Below, piece by piece: positions 24,161 through 33,520 of a DNA stretch of 43,814 nt (its first letter is position 1; every line of letters begins with the position of its first letter). Made by a program: the position numbers and the translations under genes. Below the pieces are notes generated by a model, which was not told where the DNA came from, did not search any database, and worked only from the letters and a program-made list of their open reading frames with translations. Origin of the DNA: Deltaproteobacteria bacterium (GTDB lineage: Bacteria; Desulfobacterota; Binatia; UTPRO1); the NCBI GenBank assembly GCA_016200545.1, contig JACQEO010000025.1, positions 1 to 43,814 on the forward strand, read 5' to 3'.

Positions 24161-25699
24161 CTACGACGGCCGCGCGCGCGGTAGCGGCTGGATAGGATGG
24201 CTCCCGCGCGGACTCGTGCGCCGGCGTTTCGCTACTGTCGGCACCGCAACCGCGACGGTATGAGCGTCGTTCCGCTGCCGGAACTCGCCGAGAAAGCCGC
24301 GCAACCACCAGCGGATATCTTCCTTCTTGACGCGTGCGCGCATGCATCCCATGCGCTCGCTCACCTGCTCGCGCGGCATCGTGAGCGCGGCACGAATCTG
24401 CGCCGCGACGTCGTCGACGTTGTAGGGGTTCACCCGCACCGCCTCGGGAAGCCCCTCCGCGGCGCCCGCGAACTCGGAGAGGACGAGCATGCCGTCGTCG
24501 TGGATGCGCGACGCCACGTACTCCTTGGCGACGAGGTTCATACCGTCGCGCAGCGGCGTCACGAGCGCGAGGTCGGCGGCGACGTAGTGCGCGGCGAGCT
24601 CGGCGGGCGGCACGGAGCGATAGAGGTAACGCACCGGCACCCACCCCTCGCTCGTGAAGCGCCCCGAGATCCGCCCGATGGCCTCTTCGACCTCGCGCTT
24701 CATCCGCCGATACTCCTCGACACGCTCGCGCGAGGGTACGGCGATCTGGAAGAAGGTCACGTTGCGGCGGAATGCCGGCGATTGCTCGAAAAAGCGCTCG
24801 AGCCCCTGGAGCCGCTCGAGAATGCCCTTGGTGTAGTCGAGCCGATCGACGCCGAGGATCATGTGTGCCGATCCGAGCTGACGGCGGATACGCCCGGCAC
24901 GCAGTTGGACCTCGGGCCGGCGCGCGAGCGCCTCGAACTCCTCGGCGTCGACGCCGATCGGCCAGGCGACGATCCGCACCTCGCGCCCTTTGAGGGTGAC
25001 GACGCCGCGGTCGTGATCGACAGGGATGCCGAGGAAGCGCTCGACGCAGGCGAGGAAGTTGCGCGCGTAGCTCTCGACGTGGAAGCCGATGACGTCGCTT
25101 CCGAGCATGCCCTCGAGAAGCGGCTTCCGCCACGGCAGGATGCCGAAGACCGATGGCTCCGGAAACGGCACGTGCCAGAAGAAGCCGATCGGCACATCGG
25201 GGTGGGTGCTACGCACCAGGCCGGGCAGCGTCGCGAGATGGAAGTCGTGGACCCAGACGAGGTCCCGGGGCTCGAGCTCCTCCGTAACCACACGCGCGAA
25301 GATCTCGTTCACCCGCCGGTAGCTCTGCCACTGCTCGAGGTGGAACTGGCAGCGGCCGACGAAGTAGTGCGAGAGCGGCCACAAGCCGCGGTTGGAAAAT
25401 CCATAGTACGAGCCGCTGACGTCGCGCTCGGAAAGCCGCACCCTACGCAGGGTGAAGCACGGGTCGTCGGGCGGAAGTTGCACACCCTCCCGCGCCTTCG
25501 GCGCCGGCTCACCGCCGGACCACGCGATCCAGAGACCCCGTCCGGCGGCTTTGAAGACCGGCATCAAGGCACTCACCATGCCGCCGACCGTGGGAACGAG
25601 CCGTCGTTCGCGGCCACGGCGGACGTCGACGGGAGCCCGATTCGAGACCACCACCAAGCGGCGCTCGCCCAAGAGATCTGTGATCGCGCGGTACGGCAC
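24161..25699 (-). CDS. otsA: alpha,alpha-trehalose-6-phosphate synthase OtsA (GT20)
   Basis: OtsA makes trehalose 6-phosphate from UDP-glucose and glucose 6-phosphate. The product of about 512 aa has [14 protein letters not shown] at the N-terminus, the [13 protein letters not shown] segment with [35 protein letters not shown], and the sugar-nucleotide site [17 protein letters not shown] with [12 protein letters not shown] chose the GTG at 25699 ([14 protein letters not shown]); a long extension upstream in the same frame is not conserved. No phosphatase OtsB is found in the window. The basic tail after residue 480 has no family match. The E2-type gene follows. Confidence 0.9.
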   Translation of the reverse strand: MPYRAITDLLGERRLVVVSNRAPVDVRRGRERRLVPTVGGMVSALMPVFKAAGRGLWIAWSGGEPAPKAREGVQLPPDDPCFTLRRVRLSERDVSGSYYGFSNRGLWPLSHYFVGRCQFHLEQWQSYRRVNEIFARVVTEELEPRDLVWVHDFHLATLPGLVRSTHPDVPIGFFWHVPFPEPSVFGILPWRKPLLEGMLGSDVIGFHVESYARNFLACVERFLGIPVDHDRGVVTLKGREVRIVAWPIGVDAEEFEALARRPEVQLRAGRIRRQLGSAHMILGVDRLDYTKGILERLQGLERFFEQSPAFRRNVTFFQIAVPSRERVEEYRRMKREVEEAIGRISGRFTSEGWVPVRYLYRSVPPAELAAHYVAADLALVTPLRDGMNLVAKEYVASRIHDDGMLVLSEFAGAAEGLPEAVRVNPYNVDDVAAQIRAALTMPREQVSERMGCMRARVKKEDIRWWLRGFLGEFRQRNDAHTVAVAVPTVAKRRRTSPRGSHPIQPLPRARPS

Positions 25700-25839
25700 G
25701 CAGATCGATCGTAGCGGCGGGCATTTTGGTGAGCAAACCGCTGAGCGGAGAGCTCGGAGCGTGAAACGAGTCTTGTTGCTGTGGAACGAAGTTGCTACCC
25801 TCGCCGGGCAGTTGCGCTTCCGTCGAGGAGGGACTTCGC

Positions 25840-26286
25840 ATGCGTAAGATGATGGCGTTGGTGGCAGTGATCGCCTCGTGCGTCCTTGGGGCACGCGTGG
25901 CATCGGCCGGGCATTTCGAGCACTGGACGGACGCCGAGCGCGCCGAGCACGAGCAGCCCACCGCCGAGGTCGCGCCCTGTCCGCCGCCCGTCGCAGAGTC
26001 GTGTCCCGCTGCGGTCGCACCGGACACGGTGTCACACGCGATCTACTGGAGCACCGGCGCCGACACGTACGACGACTCGCAGTCACACCCGCTGCGGCTG
26101 CTCGCGTACATCATCCACCCGGTGGGCTACACGCTCGAGTGGTTGGTGACGCGGCCGTTCCACGAGGTCGTCGCGCAGCCGGATCTCGAGCCGATCTTCG
26201 GCCACGACGGGCACGCCTACTACGGCGAGTCGCCGTTCGGCGTCTCCGGCGCGCGCGGCGGCAGGTCCGAGTCCGTCTACCGCTGA
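25840..26286 (+). CDS. small secreted protein of unknown function
   Basis: The 148-residue product starts with a Sec signal peptide (MRKMMALVAVIASCVLGARV then ASA-GH, cleavage near 23). The mature part has two Cys in APCPPPVAESCPAA and a conserved-looking stretch SHPLRLLAYIIHPVGYTLEW, LVTRPFHEVVAQPDLEPIFG. I recall this HPVGY block in uncharacterised proteins from related GC-rich genomes. A ribosome site GAGGGA lies before the ATG at 25840, which decides the start against an earlier in-frame ATG at 25792. It is divergent from otsA. Confidence 0.7.
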   Translation: MRKMMALVAVIASCVLGARVASAGHFEHWTDAERAEHEQPTAEVAPCPPPVAESCPAAVAPDTVSHAIYWSTGADTYDDSQSHPLRLLAYIIHPVGYTLEWLVTRPFHEVVAQPDLEPIFGHDGHAYYGESPFGVSGARGGRSESVYR

Positions 26287-26287
26287 T

Positions 26288-28462
26288 CTAGTCGGCGACG
26301 ATCTCGAGGTTGGCGTAGCGCCGGATGAGCTTCTTCATTCCGGCGCGCGCGAACTGCACCGAGAGCTTCTCCGTCTCGCCGCGTCCCTCGCTGCGGCGCA
26401 CGATGCCGACGCCGAAGGTCGGATGTCGGACGCGCGTCCCCGCGGCGAGCCCGTTGCCGTCGCATTCCTCGACGACCTGGCTGTAGCTGTAGTCGATGAC
26501 CGGCCCGCTCGGCGCGCGTCGCACGGGACGCGCGGGAGCGAGGAGCGGGCGGGTCAAGGTCTCGGGCACTTCGTCGAGAAAGCGTGACGCCGGTCGCTCA
26601 CTGACGGTGCCGAAGCGCAGCCGCCGCTCGGCCCGCAGAAGATAGAGCCGCTCGCGCGCGCGTGTCATGCCGACGTAGCAGAGCCGGCGCTCCTCCTCGA
26701 GCTCGTCGGAGTCGTCGAGCGCACGTTGATGCGGGAAGATGCCCTCCTCGAGGCCGACGATGAAGACGACCGGGAACTCGAGGCCCTTCGAGGTGTGGAG
26801 CGTCATGAGCGTCAGGCGATTGCGCTCCGTCGGCTGGCGGTCCCAATCGGAGACGAGCGCCGCCTCCTCGAGGAAGCGGGCGAGCCGCTCGCGCGTCGAT
26901 TCCGTCGCAGCGGCGCGGAGATCGAAGTCGCGCGCGACGCCGAGGAGCTCCTCGATGTCCTCCAAGCGGGACGCGCGGTCACCGCCGCCCGCCTCGAGCC
27001 GATCGCGGTACGCGGTCTCCCGCAGCGCCGCCTCGAGCACGCCCGCGAGCACGTCGCCGTCGAGTGCGTCGCCGATGCGGCCGAGGAGCGCGGCGAAGTC
27101 GCGGAGGCGCCCGGCCGCCGTGCTCGCGAGCCCCGCGAACGGCACCCGGCGCGCCAGCGCGTCCACCATCGAGAGACCGGCGTGTTGCGCCGCCGCGCGC
27201 AGCGCCGCCACGGTCTGTTCGCCGATGCCGCGCGGCGGGCAGTTGATGATGCGCTCGAGGCTCGAGTCGTCGGCGGGATTAGCGAGCACGCGTAGGTAGG
27301 CGAGGAGGTCCTTGATCTCCTTCCGTTCGTAGAAGCGGATGCCGCCGACGATCGTGTATGGCAGCGCGGCGCGCATCGCCGCCTCCTCGACGGCACGCGA
27401 CTGCGCATTCGTCCGGTAGAAGACGACCATCTCGTCGAGCGAGCGCCCGGCGGCGGCGAGGCGCCGCGCTTCGGCGACGACGAGACGCGCCTCGGCGAGG
27501 TCGTCCTCGGCGACCGCGGTCACCACCGACTCGCCGGCGGAATTCGCCGTCCACAGCGTCTTCCCCTTGCGTCCGTAGTTGTTGGCGATCACCGCGCCGG
27601 CGGCGGCGAGGATCGTCTTCGTCGAGCGGTAGTTCTGCTCGAGCCGGACGACGCGCGCAGTCGGGAAGTCGCGCTCGAAGTCGAGGATATTCCGCACCTG
27701 CGCACCGCGCCAGCGATAAATCGACTGATCGTCGTCGCCGACGACACACACGTTCGGCCGCTCGCCGCCGGCGAGGAGCCGCAGCAAGAGATACTGCGCG
27801 TGGTTCGTGTCCTGGTACTCGTCGACGAGAAGATGGGCGGCGCGCGCCTGATAGCGCGCCAGGACTTCGTGATGCTCGCGGAAGAGCCGCACGACGAGCA
27901 CGATGAGATCAGCGAAGTCGACGGCGTTCTGCCGCTCGAGGGCGCGTTGATACCGCCGATAGACGCGGGCGACGACGTCCGCGAACGGGGCCTGCGGACG
28001 CGCCGCCATTTCCTCGGGTGAGCGCGCGTCGTTCTTCGCTTGATCGATGGACCACGTGACCGCGCCCGGCGCCAGCGTCTGCTCGCCGACGTTCTCCTCC
28101 GCTATGCACTGGCGGATGAGCTTGATGCGATCTTGGTCGTCGTAGATCGAGAAGTTCGGCGTGTAGCCGAGGCGCGCAGCGTGGCGCCGCAAGATCCTCG
28201 CGCCGGCGCTGTGAAACGTGCTGATCCAGAGGTCGGCGGCGCGGGTGTCGAGCGCGCGCTCGAGGCGGGCACGCATCTCCGCCGCCGCCTTGTTGGTGAA
28301 CGTGAGCGCGAGGACGGCGGCCGGCGAAACACCGCGGTCCATGAGGCGCGCGATGCGCGCGGTGATGACGCGCGTCTTCCCGCTCCCGGCTCCCGCGAGC
28401 ACGAGCAGGGGGCCGTCGCCGTACTCGACGGCCTCGCACTGCCGATCGTTCAGCTCCGTCAC
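26288..28462 (-). CDS. pcrA: UvrD/PcrA-type superfamily 1 DNA helicase
   Basis: A 3'-5' SF1A helicase in DNA repair and replication-conflict removal. The 724-residue protein has the Walker A LAGAGSGKTRVITARIAR (about 22-39), LTFTNKAAAEMR, VDEYQDTN (about 220), DDQSIYRWRGA, LEQNYRSTKTIL (about 283) and MTLHTSKGLEFPVVFIVGLE (about 549). The C-terminus includes AGTRVRHPTFGVGIVRR, the PcrA-type Tudor tail that binds RNA polymerase in relatives. The GTG start at 28462 gives TELNDRQCEAVEYGDGPLL; the longer frame upstream overlaps rlmE and is spurious. It is divergent from rlmE. Confidence 0.93.
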   Translation of the reverse strand: MTELNDRQCEAVEYGDGPLLVLAGAGSGKTRVITARIARLMDRGVSPAAVLALTFTNKAAAEMRARLERALDTRAADLWISTFHSAGARILRRHAARLGYTPNFSIYDDQDRIKLIRQCIAEENVGEQTLAPGAVTWSIDQAKNDARSPEEMAARPQAPFADVVARVYRRYQRALERQNAVDFADLIVLVVRLFREHHEVLARYQARAAHLLVDEYQDTNHAQYLLLRLLAGGERPNVCVVGDDDQSIYRWRGAQVRNILDFERDFPTARVVRLEQNYRSTKTILAAAGAVIANNYGRKGKTLWTANSAGESVVTAVAEDDLAEARLVVAEARRLAAAGRSLDEMVVFYRTNAQSRAVEEAAMRAALPYTIVGGIRFYERKEIKDLLAYLRVLANPADDSSLERIINCPPRGIGEQTVAALRAAAQHAGLSMVDALARRVPFAGLASTAAGRLRDFAALLGRIGDALDGDVLAGVLEAALRETAYRDRLEAGGGDRASRLEDIEELLGVARDFDLRAAATESTRERLARFLEEAALVSDWDRQPTERNRLTLMTLHTSKGLEFPVVFIVGLEEGIFPHQRALDDSDELEEERRLCYVGMTRARERLYLLRAERRLRFGTVSERPASRFLDEVPETLTRPLLAPARPVRRAPSGPVIDYSYSQVVEECDGNGLAAGTRVRHPTFGVGIVRRSEGRGETEKLSVQFARAGMKKLIRRYANLEIVAD

Positions 28463-28603
28463 CACCCGCCCCCTTCGCCGCCGGCGCGCCGCATCGTGCC
28501 CTCGTCGGACTCGCACCGCGCGCGGGCGCTTTCTATAGCCGAGCACTCTCGCGAAGGGAAGAAAATTTCCCGTCGCGACCGCGTCTGATAGGTACGGAGC
28601 GAG

Positions 28604-29194
28604 ATGTACGAGCGAAAGGACACGCTCTATCGCCGCGCCAAGGCGGAAGGCTTGCGCTCGCGCGCGGCTTTCAAGCTCTCCGAACTGCAGCGTCGCCTGC
28701 GGCTCATCCGCCGCGGCGACGCTGTCGTCGACCTCGGTGCGTGGCCCGGCGGCTGGCTCCAGGTCGCAGCGGAGCTGGTCGGCGCGGAGGGCCGCGTCCT
28801 CGGCATCGATCTGGTGGCGCTCGCGCCGCTCGACGATGCGCGCGTCGTCATCCTGGAGGTCGACGCCGCGGATCCGGCGCTGCCGGCGCGGGCACGCGAG
28901 ATTCTCGGCCGGCCCGCGGACGTCGTCCTTTCCGACATGGCACCGAAGCTCACCGGCATCGCTCCGCGCGACGCCGCCCGCGGCGCCGAGCTGCTCGAGA
29001 CGGCGCGATGCTTCGCAACCGCGACCTTGCGGCCCGGCGGCACCCTGGTCGCGAAAACATTCGGCGGCCCCGAGATGGAGGCCGCGCGGACGGCGTTGCG
29101 CGCGAGGTTCGGGCGCGTGCGTCTGGTCGGCCTCGACGCCACTCGCAAGGGCTCGTCGGAGCTCTACATCGTCGCGACCGACCATCGTGCCTGA
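28604..29194 (+). CDS. rlmE: 23S rRNA (uridine-2'-O-)-methyltransferase RlmE/FtsJ
   Basis: This 196-residue RrmJ-fold enzyme methylates the 2'-O of 23S rRNA U2552 in the A-loop. The K-D-K-E tetrad is visible: Lys in RSRAAFKLSELQ (about 24), Asp in VVLSDMAPKLTG (about 112), Lys in TLVAKTFGGPE (about 149) and Glu in KGSSELYIVA (about 187). The SAM loop is VVDLGAWPGGWLQVAA. It is the usual length. The start ATG at 28604 follows a divergent promoter gap of 141 bp shared with the helicase, which holds a small GGGAA/TTCCC inverted repeat at about 28557-28572. Confidence 0.93.
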   Translation: MYERKDTLYRRAKAEGLRSRAAFKLSELQRRLRLIRRGDAVVDLGAWPGGWLQVAAELVGAEGRVLGIDLVALAPLDDARVVILEVDAADPALPARAREILGRPADVVLSDMAPKLTGIAPRDAARGAELLETARCFATATLRPGGTLVAKTFGGPEMEAARTALRARFGRVRLVGLDATRKGSSELYIVATDHRA

Positions 29195-29303
29195 CCGCGA
29201 CGCCGTGGCACGCTGGCGAGCGCACCCGTCGCCGAGTAGGATCGCGTTCGATGCACGCATCCGGGATGGCCGGCGCGCCGGCGGCGCAACTGGAGGTGGA
29301 GCA

Positions 29304-30098
29304 ATGAAGCGATCGCAGATGCGCGTCGCGACGTTCGGGGCGTTGCCGGCCATGTGCCGCGCGGCGCTCGCGCTCGCATGCGTCCTCGGTCTCGGCTTTG
29401 CCGCCTACGCGTCGGCGGAGGACGCGGCGGCGCCCGCACCGTCCGGCACCCGACAGGCACGGACGATCACCGTCGTCGGCGTCGGACGCGAGCGCGGTAC
29501 GCCCGATCGCGCCGAGCTGCGGATCGCCGTCGAGCAGACGGCGCCCTCGGCGCAGGCGGCGAGCCAGCAGGCGGCGAAGGCGACGGGGCAGGTGATCGAG
29601 GCGCTCCGCAAGCAGGTCGGTCCCGAGGGACGCGTCGACACCGCGAGCTATCAGCTGACGCCGGTCTATCGTACCGACAATCGCACGCCGGGACGCGAGC
29701 GCAGCCCGGAGATCGTCGGCTACACCGCGTTGAACCAGCTCGCGGTGCGCAGCCGCCGTTTGGAGGCGGTCGGGACGCTGATCGACGCCGCGATCGCGGC
29801 AGGCGCGGCGCGCGTCGACATGCTGAGCTTCACGATCGCGGACCCGGCGCCGCTCCAGGCGGCCGCCCTCCGCGCCGCCGGCGCCGACGCCGCCGCCCAG
29901 GCCGCCGCGATCGCCGACGCGTTGCACGTGGCGTTGCGAGGTGTGCTCGAGGCGTCGACGGAGTCGATGGAGCGCCCGCTTCCGCAGCGCTTCGCGCCGG
30001 CGATGCTGCGCGCCGAGGCGGCGATGGCGGCAACGCCGATCGAGCCCGGCGAGGTAGCGACCGAGGCTCGGGTGCGCGTCGTCTACGGCATCGACTGA
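29304..30098 (+). CDS. SIMPL domain-containing (DUF541) exported protein
   Basis: The 264-residue protein begins with a long signal-like segment (basic start, hydrophobic MCRAALALACVLGLGFAAYA, then AEDAA). The SIMPL domain follows: ARTITVVGVGRERGTPDRAE, EALRKQVGPEGRVDTASYQL, GYTALNQLAVRSRRLEAVG and the closing TEARVRVVYGID. Members form periplasmic rings and are of uncertain function. An excellent ribosome site (GGAGGTGGA) precedes the ATG. The last 16 bp overlap the 3' end of motB on the other strand. Confidence 0.85.
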   Translation: MKRSQMRVATFGALPAMCRAALALACVLGLGFAAYASAEDAAAPAPSGTRQARTITVVGVGRERGTPDRAELRIAVEQTAPSAQAASQQAAKATGQVIEALRKQVGPEGRVDTASYQLTPVYRTDNRTPGRERSPEIVGYTALNQLAVRSRRLEAVGTLIDAAIAAGAARVDMLSFTIADPAPLQAAALRAAGADAAAQAAAIADALHVALRGVLEASTESMERPLPQRFAPAMLRAEAAMAATPIEPGEVATEARVRVVYGID

Positions 30099-31114
30099 TC
30101 GCGCGGGACGAGTCGCACCTCGACGCGACGGTTGCGCGCGCGGTTCTCGGGGCCGTCATTCGGGGCGATGGCGTGGTGCTCGCCGAAGCCGAGCGCGACC
30201 GTCCGCACCGCGAGTGTCGGATCGTCGCGCTGCAGCTCACGCGCGACGCGTGCCGCGCGTGACAGCGAGAGCTCGAGATTCGAGGGGAATTCGTGGGTGT
30301 GGATCGGCTCGTCGTCGGTGTAGCCGGCGACCTCGATCGCGAGGTCGGGCACGCCGCTCGCGAGACGCTGCACCTCGCGGAGGAGATTCCGTCCCGGCGA
30401 TGACAGCTCCGCGCTTCCCGGACGGAATCCCAGGCGGCCGCCGAAGGCGAGACGGACGTCCGCATCGCCCGCCGTCACGGTGACCTCGTCGGCATCGGCG
30501 CTCGCCGCGACAAACGCGCTGAAGTACCGGCCGAGCGCACGGACGCGCGGCGCGGACGCCGGTGACGGGCCGTCTGCGATCGGTTCCGCGACGATCACGG
30601 GGCGCAGCGCCTCGTCGTGCGCGTCTTCGGCGATTGCCGCCGGCTTCATGGGCTCGATCGCCTCGGGCCGTCGCCACCGCTCCGCAAGCGGTGCGGCATC
30701 CGCGGCTCGTAGTACGGGGGCGACCGCTGGCACGGCGTCGCCGGCCCACGCCGCTGCGGGTTCGAACGCCGCGAGCGCCGGCTCGCGGCGAGGTGCGCTC
30801 GCCGGCGGCGTACCGGCGGCGTCGCGTGTCGCATATGGATGCCGCGTTTCGGCGCGCGTATACGCAGCGTCGATCGTGTTCGCCGGCGCCGCCGCGACGC
30901 GAGCTGCCGCCGGGGCGGCGCTCACGACACTAGCGCTCGGCGCCGACTGACGGATTGCGCCGCCGCACACCGCAGCGACGACGACGAACGCGAACAGCTG
31001 CAAGACGAGATCGCTGAAGGTGACGAGCCACCCCGTATCGTCGCCGTCGGACGGCGCCGATACGAGCGGCTCGCGCCAGTCAGGCAGCGCGTTCGGTGAC
31101 GATGGGCTCGACAT
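30083..31114 (-). CDS. motB: flagellar motor stator protein MotB-type (OmpA C-domain)
   Basis: The 343-residue protein has one transmembrane helix near the N-terminus preceded by WLVTFSDLVLQLFAFVVVAA; the Asp in TFSD lies at the position of the proton-binding residue of MotB. A long Ala/Pro-rich linker (about 55-200) leads to an OmpA-like peptidoglycan-binding domain: GFRPGSAELSSPGRNLLREV, IEVAGYTDDEPIHTHEFPSN and RAARVARELQ, ending ARNRRVEVRL. It overlaps motA by 35 bp. No other flagellar genes are near, so gliding or a non-flagellar ion-driven motor is possible. Confidence 0.82.
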   Translation of the reverse strand: MSSPSSPNALPDWREPLVSAPSDGDDTGWLVTFSDLVLQLFAFVVVAAVCGGAIRQSAPSASVVSAAPAAARVAAAPANTIDAAYTRAETRHPYATRDAAGTPPASAPRREPALAAFEPAAAWAGDAVPAVAPVLRAADAAPLAERWRRPEAIEPMKPAAIAEDAHDEALRPVIVAEPIADGPSPASAPRVRALGRYFSAFVAASADADEVTVTAGDADVRLAFGGRLGFRPGSAELSSPGRNLLREVQRLASGVPDLAIEVAGYTDDEPIHTHEFPSNLELSLSRAARVARELQRDDPTLAVRTVALGFGEHHAIAPNDGPENRARNRRVEVRLVPRDQSMP

Positions 31115-31886
31115 TCGACCCAGCCGGGCGCGGGGCGCCGACGTAGGCGCGGAGCGCGCGCTCGATGCGCGTCGGGTACTCGTGCCGATGGAGGAGCAGC
31201 GTGCCTTCGACGATCATCTGCATGACGAGCCCACGGCGCACGAGATGGGCGTACAGCTTGGCGCTGAGGGGCAGGACGACGACGTTCGCCAGGACCGCCC
31301 CGTAGAGCGTCGTGAGGACGGCCATGCCGAGGCCCGGTCCGACGGCCGCCAGATCGGCGCTGCCAAGATGGTGCATGAGCGTGACGAGCCCGATGAGCGT
31401 GCCGATGAGGCCGAACGCCGGAAAGAGCTTCCCGAGCGTGACCAGCACCTGGCGCGCTGCCTCGCCGTCGGCCGCGCACCGGCGTGCCTCGCCGACGAGC
31501 GCCTCGCGCAGCTCCGTCTCGCTTCGCGCCTCGACCGCGAGCGCGACGGCGAGGCGGACGAAGGGGTCGCGCGCGCGTGTCCCGGCCCGCTCGAGGGCCG
31601 GAATGCCGTCGACCCGATGCACGTGGCCGAGATGTTTCAGCTCGACGATCACCGACTCGACATCGAGGGGAGCCGCGAGCGCCTCGCGGACGAGCGTCCA
31701 CGCGTACGTCAAACGGGCGCGCGGAAACGTCGTCCACGTGACGCCGAGGGCGCCGCCGACGGTGATCAGGAGCGACATCGGATCGAGAAAGCCCGCCGCG
31801 GCCGCGACCGCCGCAATACTGCTGATGGCGGCGAAGCCGATGCCGGCGAGACCGAGGCGTCGGATGGAATGGAGGAACGCGGTCAT
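31080..31886 (-). CDS. motA: MotA/TolQ/ExbB-type proton channel protein
   Basis: The 268-residue protein has an N-terminal hydrophobic pair (IGFAAISSIAAVAAAAGFLD) and LLITVGGALGVTW, as in MotA. A cytoplasmic loop is followed by the conserved channel pair KLFPAFGLIGTLIGLVTLM and GPGLGMAVLTTLYGAVLANV. The order and MotB-type partner favour MotA over ExbB. The pair is the only motility gene set in the window. The start ATG at 31886 has no strong ribosome site. Confidence 0.85.
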   Translation of the reverse strand: MTAFLHSIRRLGLAGIGFAAISSIAAVAAAAGFLDPMSLLITVGGALGVTWTTFPRARLTYAWTLVREALAAPLDVESVIVELKHLGHVHRVDGIPALERAGTRARDPFVRLAVALAVEARSETELREALVGEARRCAADGEAARQVLVTLGKLFPAFGLIGTLIGLVTLMHHLGSADLAAVGPGLGMAVLTTLYGAVLANVVVLPLSAKLYAHLVRRGLVMQMIVEGTLLLHRHEYPTRIERALRAYVGAPRPAGSNVEPIVTERAA

Positions 31887-32071
31887 GTCGTGGCGGTTAG
31901 CACCTTCGGTGCCAGCAGGCGGGCGCTACTCCACCAGCAGCCCGCGCCGGGAGACGGGAAGAATCGGCCGCGGCTCGGAACCTTTTGCCGCCCGCTCCAC
32001 CCTCCCGCGTGCGCCCCCCGTTTGCGCCCTCTCGCTTGCGCTCGAGCGCGCCGGCGACGCATGATCGGGCC

Positions 32072-32461
32072 ATGATCCGTGTCCGTAGCCTCGACCACTT
32101 CGTCCTTCGCGTCCGCGATCTCGAGGCTTCGCTGCACTTCTACCGCGACCTCCTCGGGCTCGCCGTCGAGCACGAGGACGCGTACCGCCAGGGAACGCGG
32201 CCGTTTGTCTCGTTGCGGGTCGGCGACCAGCTGCTCGATCTCGTGCCCGACTCGACGTCCGACCCGTCGACCGGGAGCGGCTTCCTGCACTTCTGCGTCA
32301 CGATCGAGGGTCCGCTGGCGCCGGTCGTCCGCCGCCTGCGTGAGCTCGGCGTGTCGCTCTTGCACGACGAACCGATCGCTCGCGACGGTGCGCGCGGCGA
32401 AGGCCTCTCGATCTACGCCCAGGATCCCGACGGATATGTCGTCGAGCTGAAGGAGCACTGA
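32072..32461 (+). CDS. VOC family (glyoxalase/bleomycin resistance-type) protein
   Basis: The 129-residue protein is a two-module VOC fold: RVRSLDHFVLRVRDLEASLH, FYRDLLGLAVEHEDA, then GSGFLHFCVTIEGPL and IYAQDPDGYVVELKEH. The His in LDHF, His in FLHFCV and the C-terminal Glu in VVELKE sit at the metal-ligand positions. The start is the ATG at 32072; a longer in-frame start at 31985 gives a non-conserved Pro-rich lead. The substrate is unknown. The 185-bp gap before it, after divergent motA, probably holds the promoters. Confidence 0.87.
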   Translation: MIRVRSLDHFVLRVRDLEASLHFYRDLLGLAVEHEDAYRQGTRPFVSLRVGDQLLDLVPDSTSDPSTGSGFLHFCVTIEGPLAPVVRRLRELGVSLLHDEPIARDGARGEGLSIYAQDPDGYVVELKEH

Positions 32462-32548
32462 GCGGCCCGCCGGGATTCATTCCGCCGTGGACATGCATGG
32501 CGACCGGCACTATGCTGCTGCCGCGTATGGTGACGGGGAGGTGGCATC

Positions 32549-33481
32549 ATGAGTGAACGTGTGGGAAACGCGCGGCCCTCCACTCGCGCCAAGGCGCGAC
32601 CGGACATGGCGACACCACTTCGACGTCTGCAAGAACGCGGCGGGCAGTTGCTTCAATGGTTCCCGGAGCTCGGAAGGACACTTCTACGCGAAGGTGAGCC
32701 GGGCCTCGAATCGATCCTCGGCCAGATCCAGAGCCTGCGCGGCGAGGTCCGCCGCAGGGCGGGCGCAACCGGCCGCGATCTCGAAGCGCGCGCCGAGCGA
32801 CTGCTCGGCGACCTCGAGCGCCAGGCGGTCGAGCGGCTTCAGCCGCTGCTCAGCCGCGCGCATGTCGCCTCGCAGCGCGAGACCGGCGTGATCGAGGATC
32901 GTCTCGCGCATCTCGAGGGCCGCCTCGGTCCGCTGCTCGACGAGCGTGTCGCGCTGTCGAGCCGGGTTGCCGGCCTCGAGCGCGAGCTCGGCGAGGCGCG
33001 CGCCGAGCTCCGTGAGCGCGTCCACGAGCTCGACCTCCGGCTCGCCGCCACCACCGACGTCCGCAGCGACCTCGTCGAGCTGCGTGGCCACCTCGACGCC
33101 CTCGCCACGGAACAACTGGCCCGTAGCCTCGAGCTCGGCAAGCTCGACGACCGCGTCGTGCGCATGGAGATGCGCTTCGGCGATCTCTTGAAGGAGCACG
33201 GCACGCATCTCGCCGACCACGAAGACGTGAAGAAGGGGCTCGCCGCGCTCGCCGCCGAGCGCGCCCGCGAGCGTACCGACCTCGAGCAGCTCGGCGAGCG
33301 CGGCCTCGAGATCGAGCGCATCATCCGCCAGGTCGAGCTCCGGCTCGGTGACCTCGCCGAGCGCCACACCGGGGCGCGCGAAGATCTAGCCGGTCTCGCC
33401 GCGCGCACGGCCCAGCTCGAGCTCACGACGGCGCCGCCACCGGCGCCGTCGACCGCGATCGATCGCAGCGAGGGCCACTGA
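32549..33481 (+). CDS. long coiled-coil protein of unknown function
   Basis: The 310-residue protein is almost wholly helical with heptad leucines: GLESILGQIQSLRGEVRRRA, ALSSRVAGLERELGEARAEL, RERVHELDLRLAATTDVRSD and LEQLGERGLEIERIIRQVEL. There is no signal peptide or transmembrane helix. A Pro/Ala tail ends it. A ribosome site GAGGTGG lies before the ATG. It might be a structural or phasin-like scaffold, but the sequence gives no specific clue. Confidence 0.7.
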   Translation: MSERVGNARPSTRAKARPDMATPLRRLQERGGQLLQWFPELGRTLLREGEPGLESILGQIQSLRGEVRRRAGATGRDLEARAERLLGDLERQAVERLQPLLSRAHVASQRETGVIEDRLAHLEGRLGPLLDERVALSSRVAGLERELGEARAELRERVHELDLRLAATTDVRSDLVELRGHLDALATEQLARSLELGKLDDRVVRMEMRFGDLLKEHGTHLADHEDVKKGLAALAAERARERTDLEQLGERGLEIERIIRQVELRLGDLAERHTGAREDLAGLAARTAQLELTTAPPPAPSTAIDRSEGH

Positions 33482-33520
33482 GCGCCGCCCGGGCCCGCTC
33501 GGTCTCGTAGGAGCGTCACG

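Noticed and set aside
25700..26086. N-terminal extension of OtsA
   Set aside because: Composition is unlike the family and it overlaps the small secreted protein gene on the other strand.
28463..29353. N-terminal extension of the UvrD-type helicase
   Set aside because: It lies antisense to rlmE; the helicase begins normally at the GTG at 28462.
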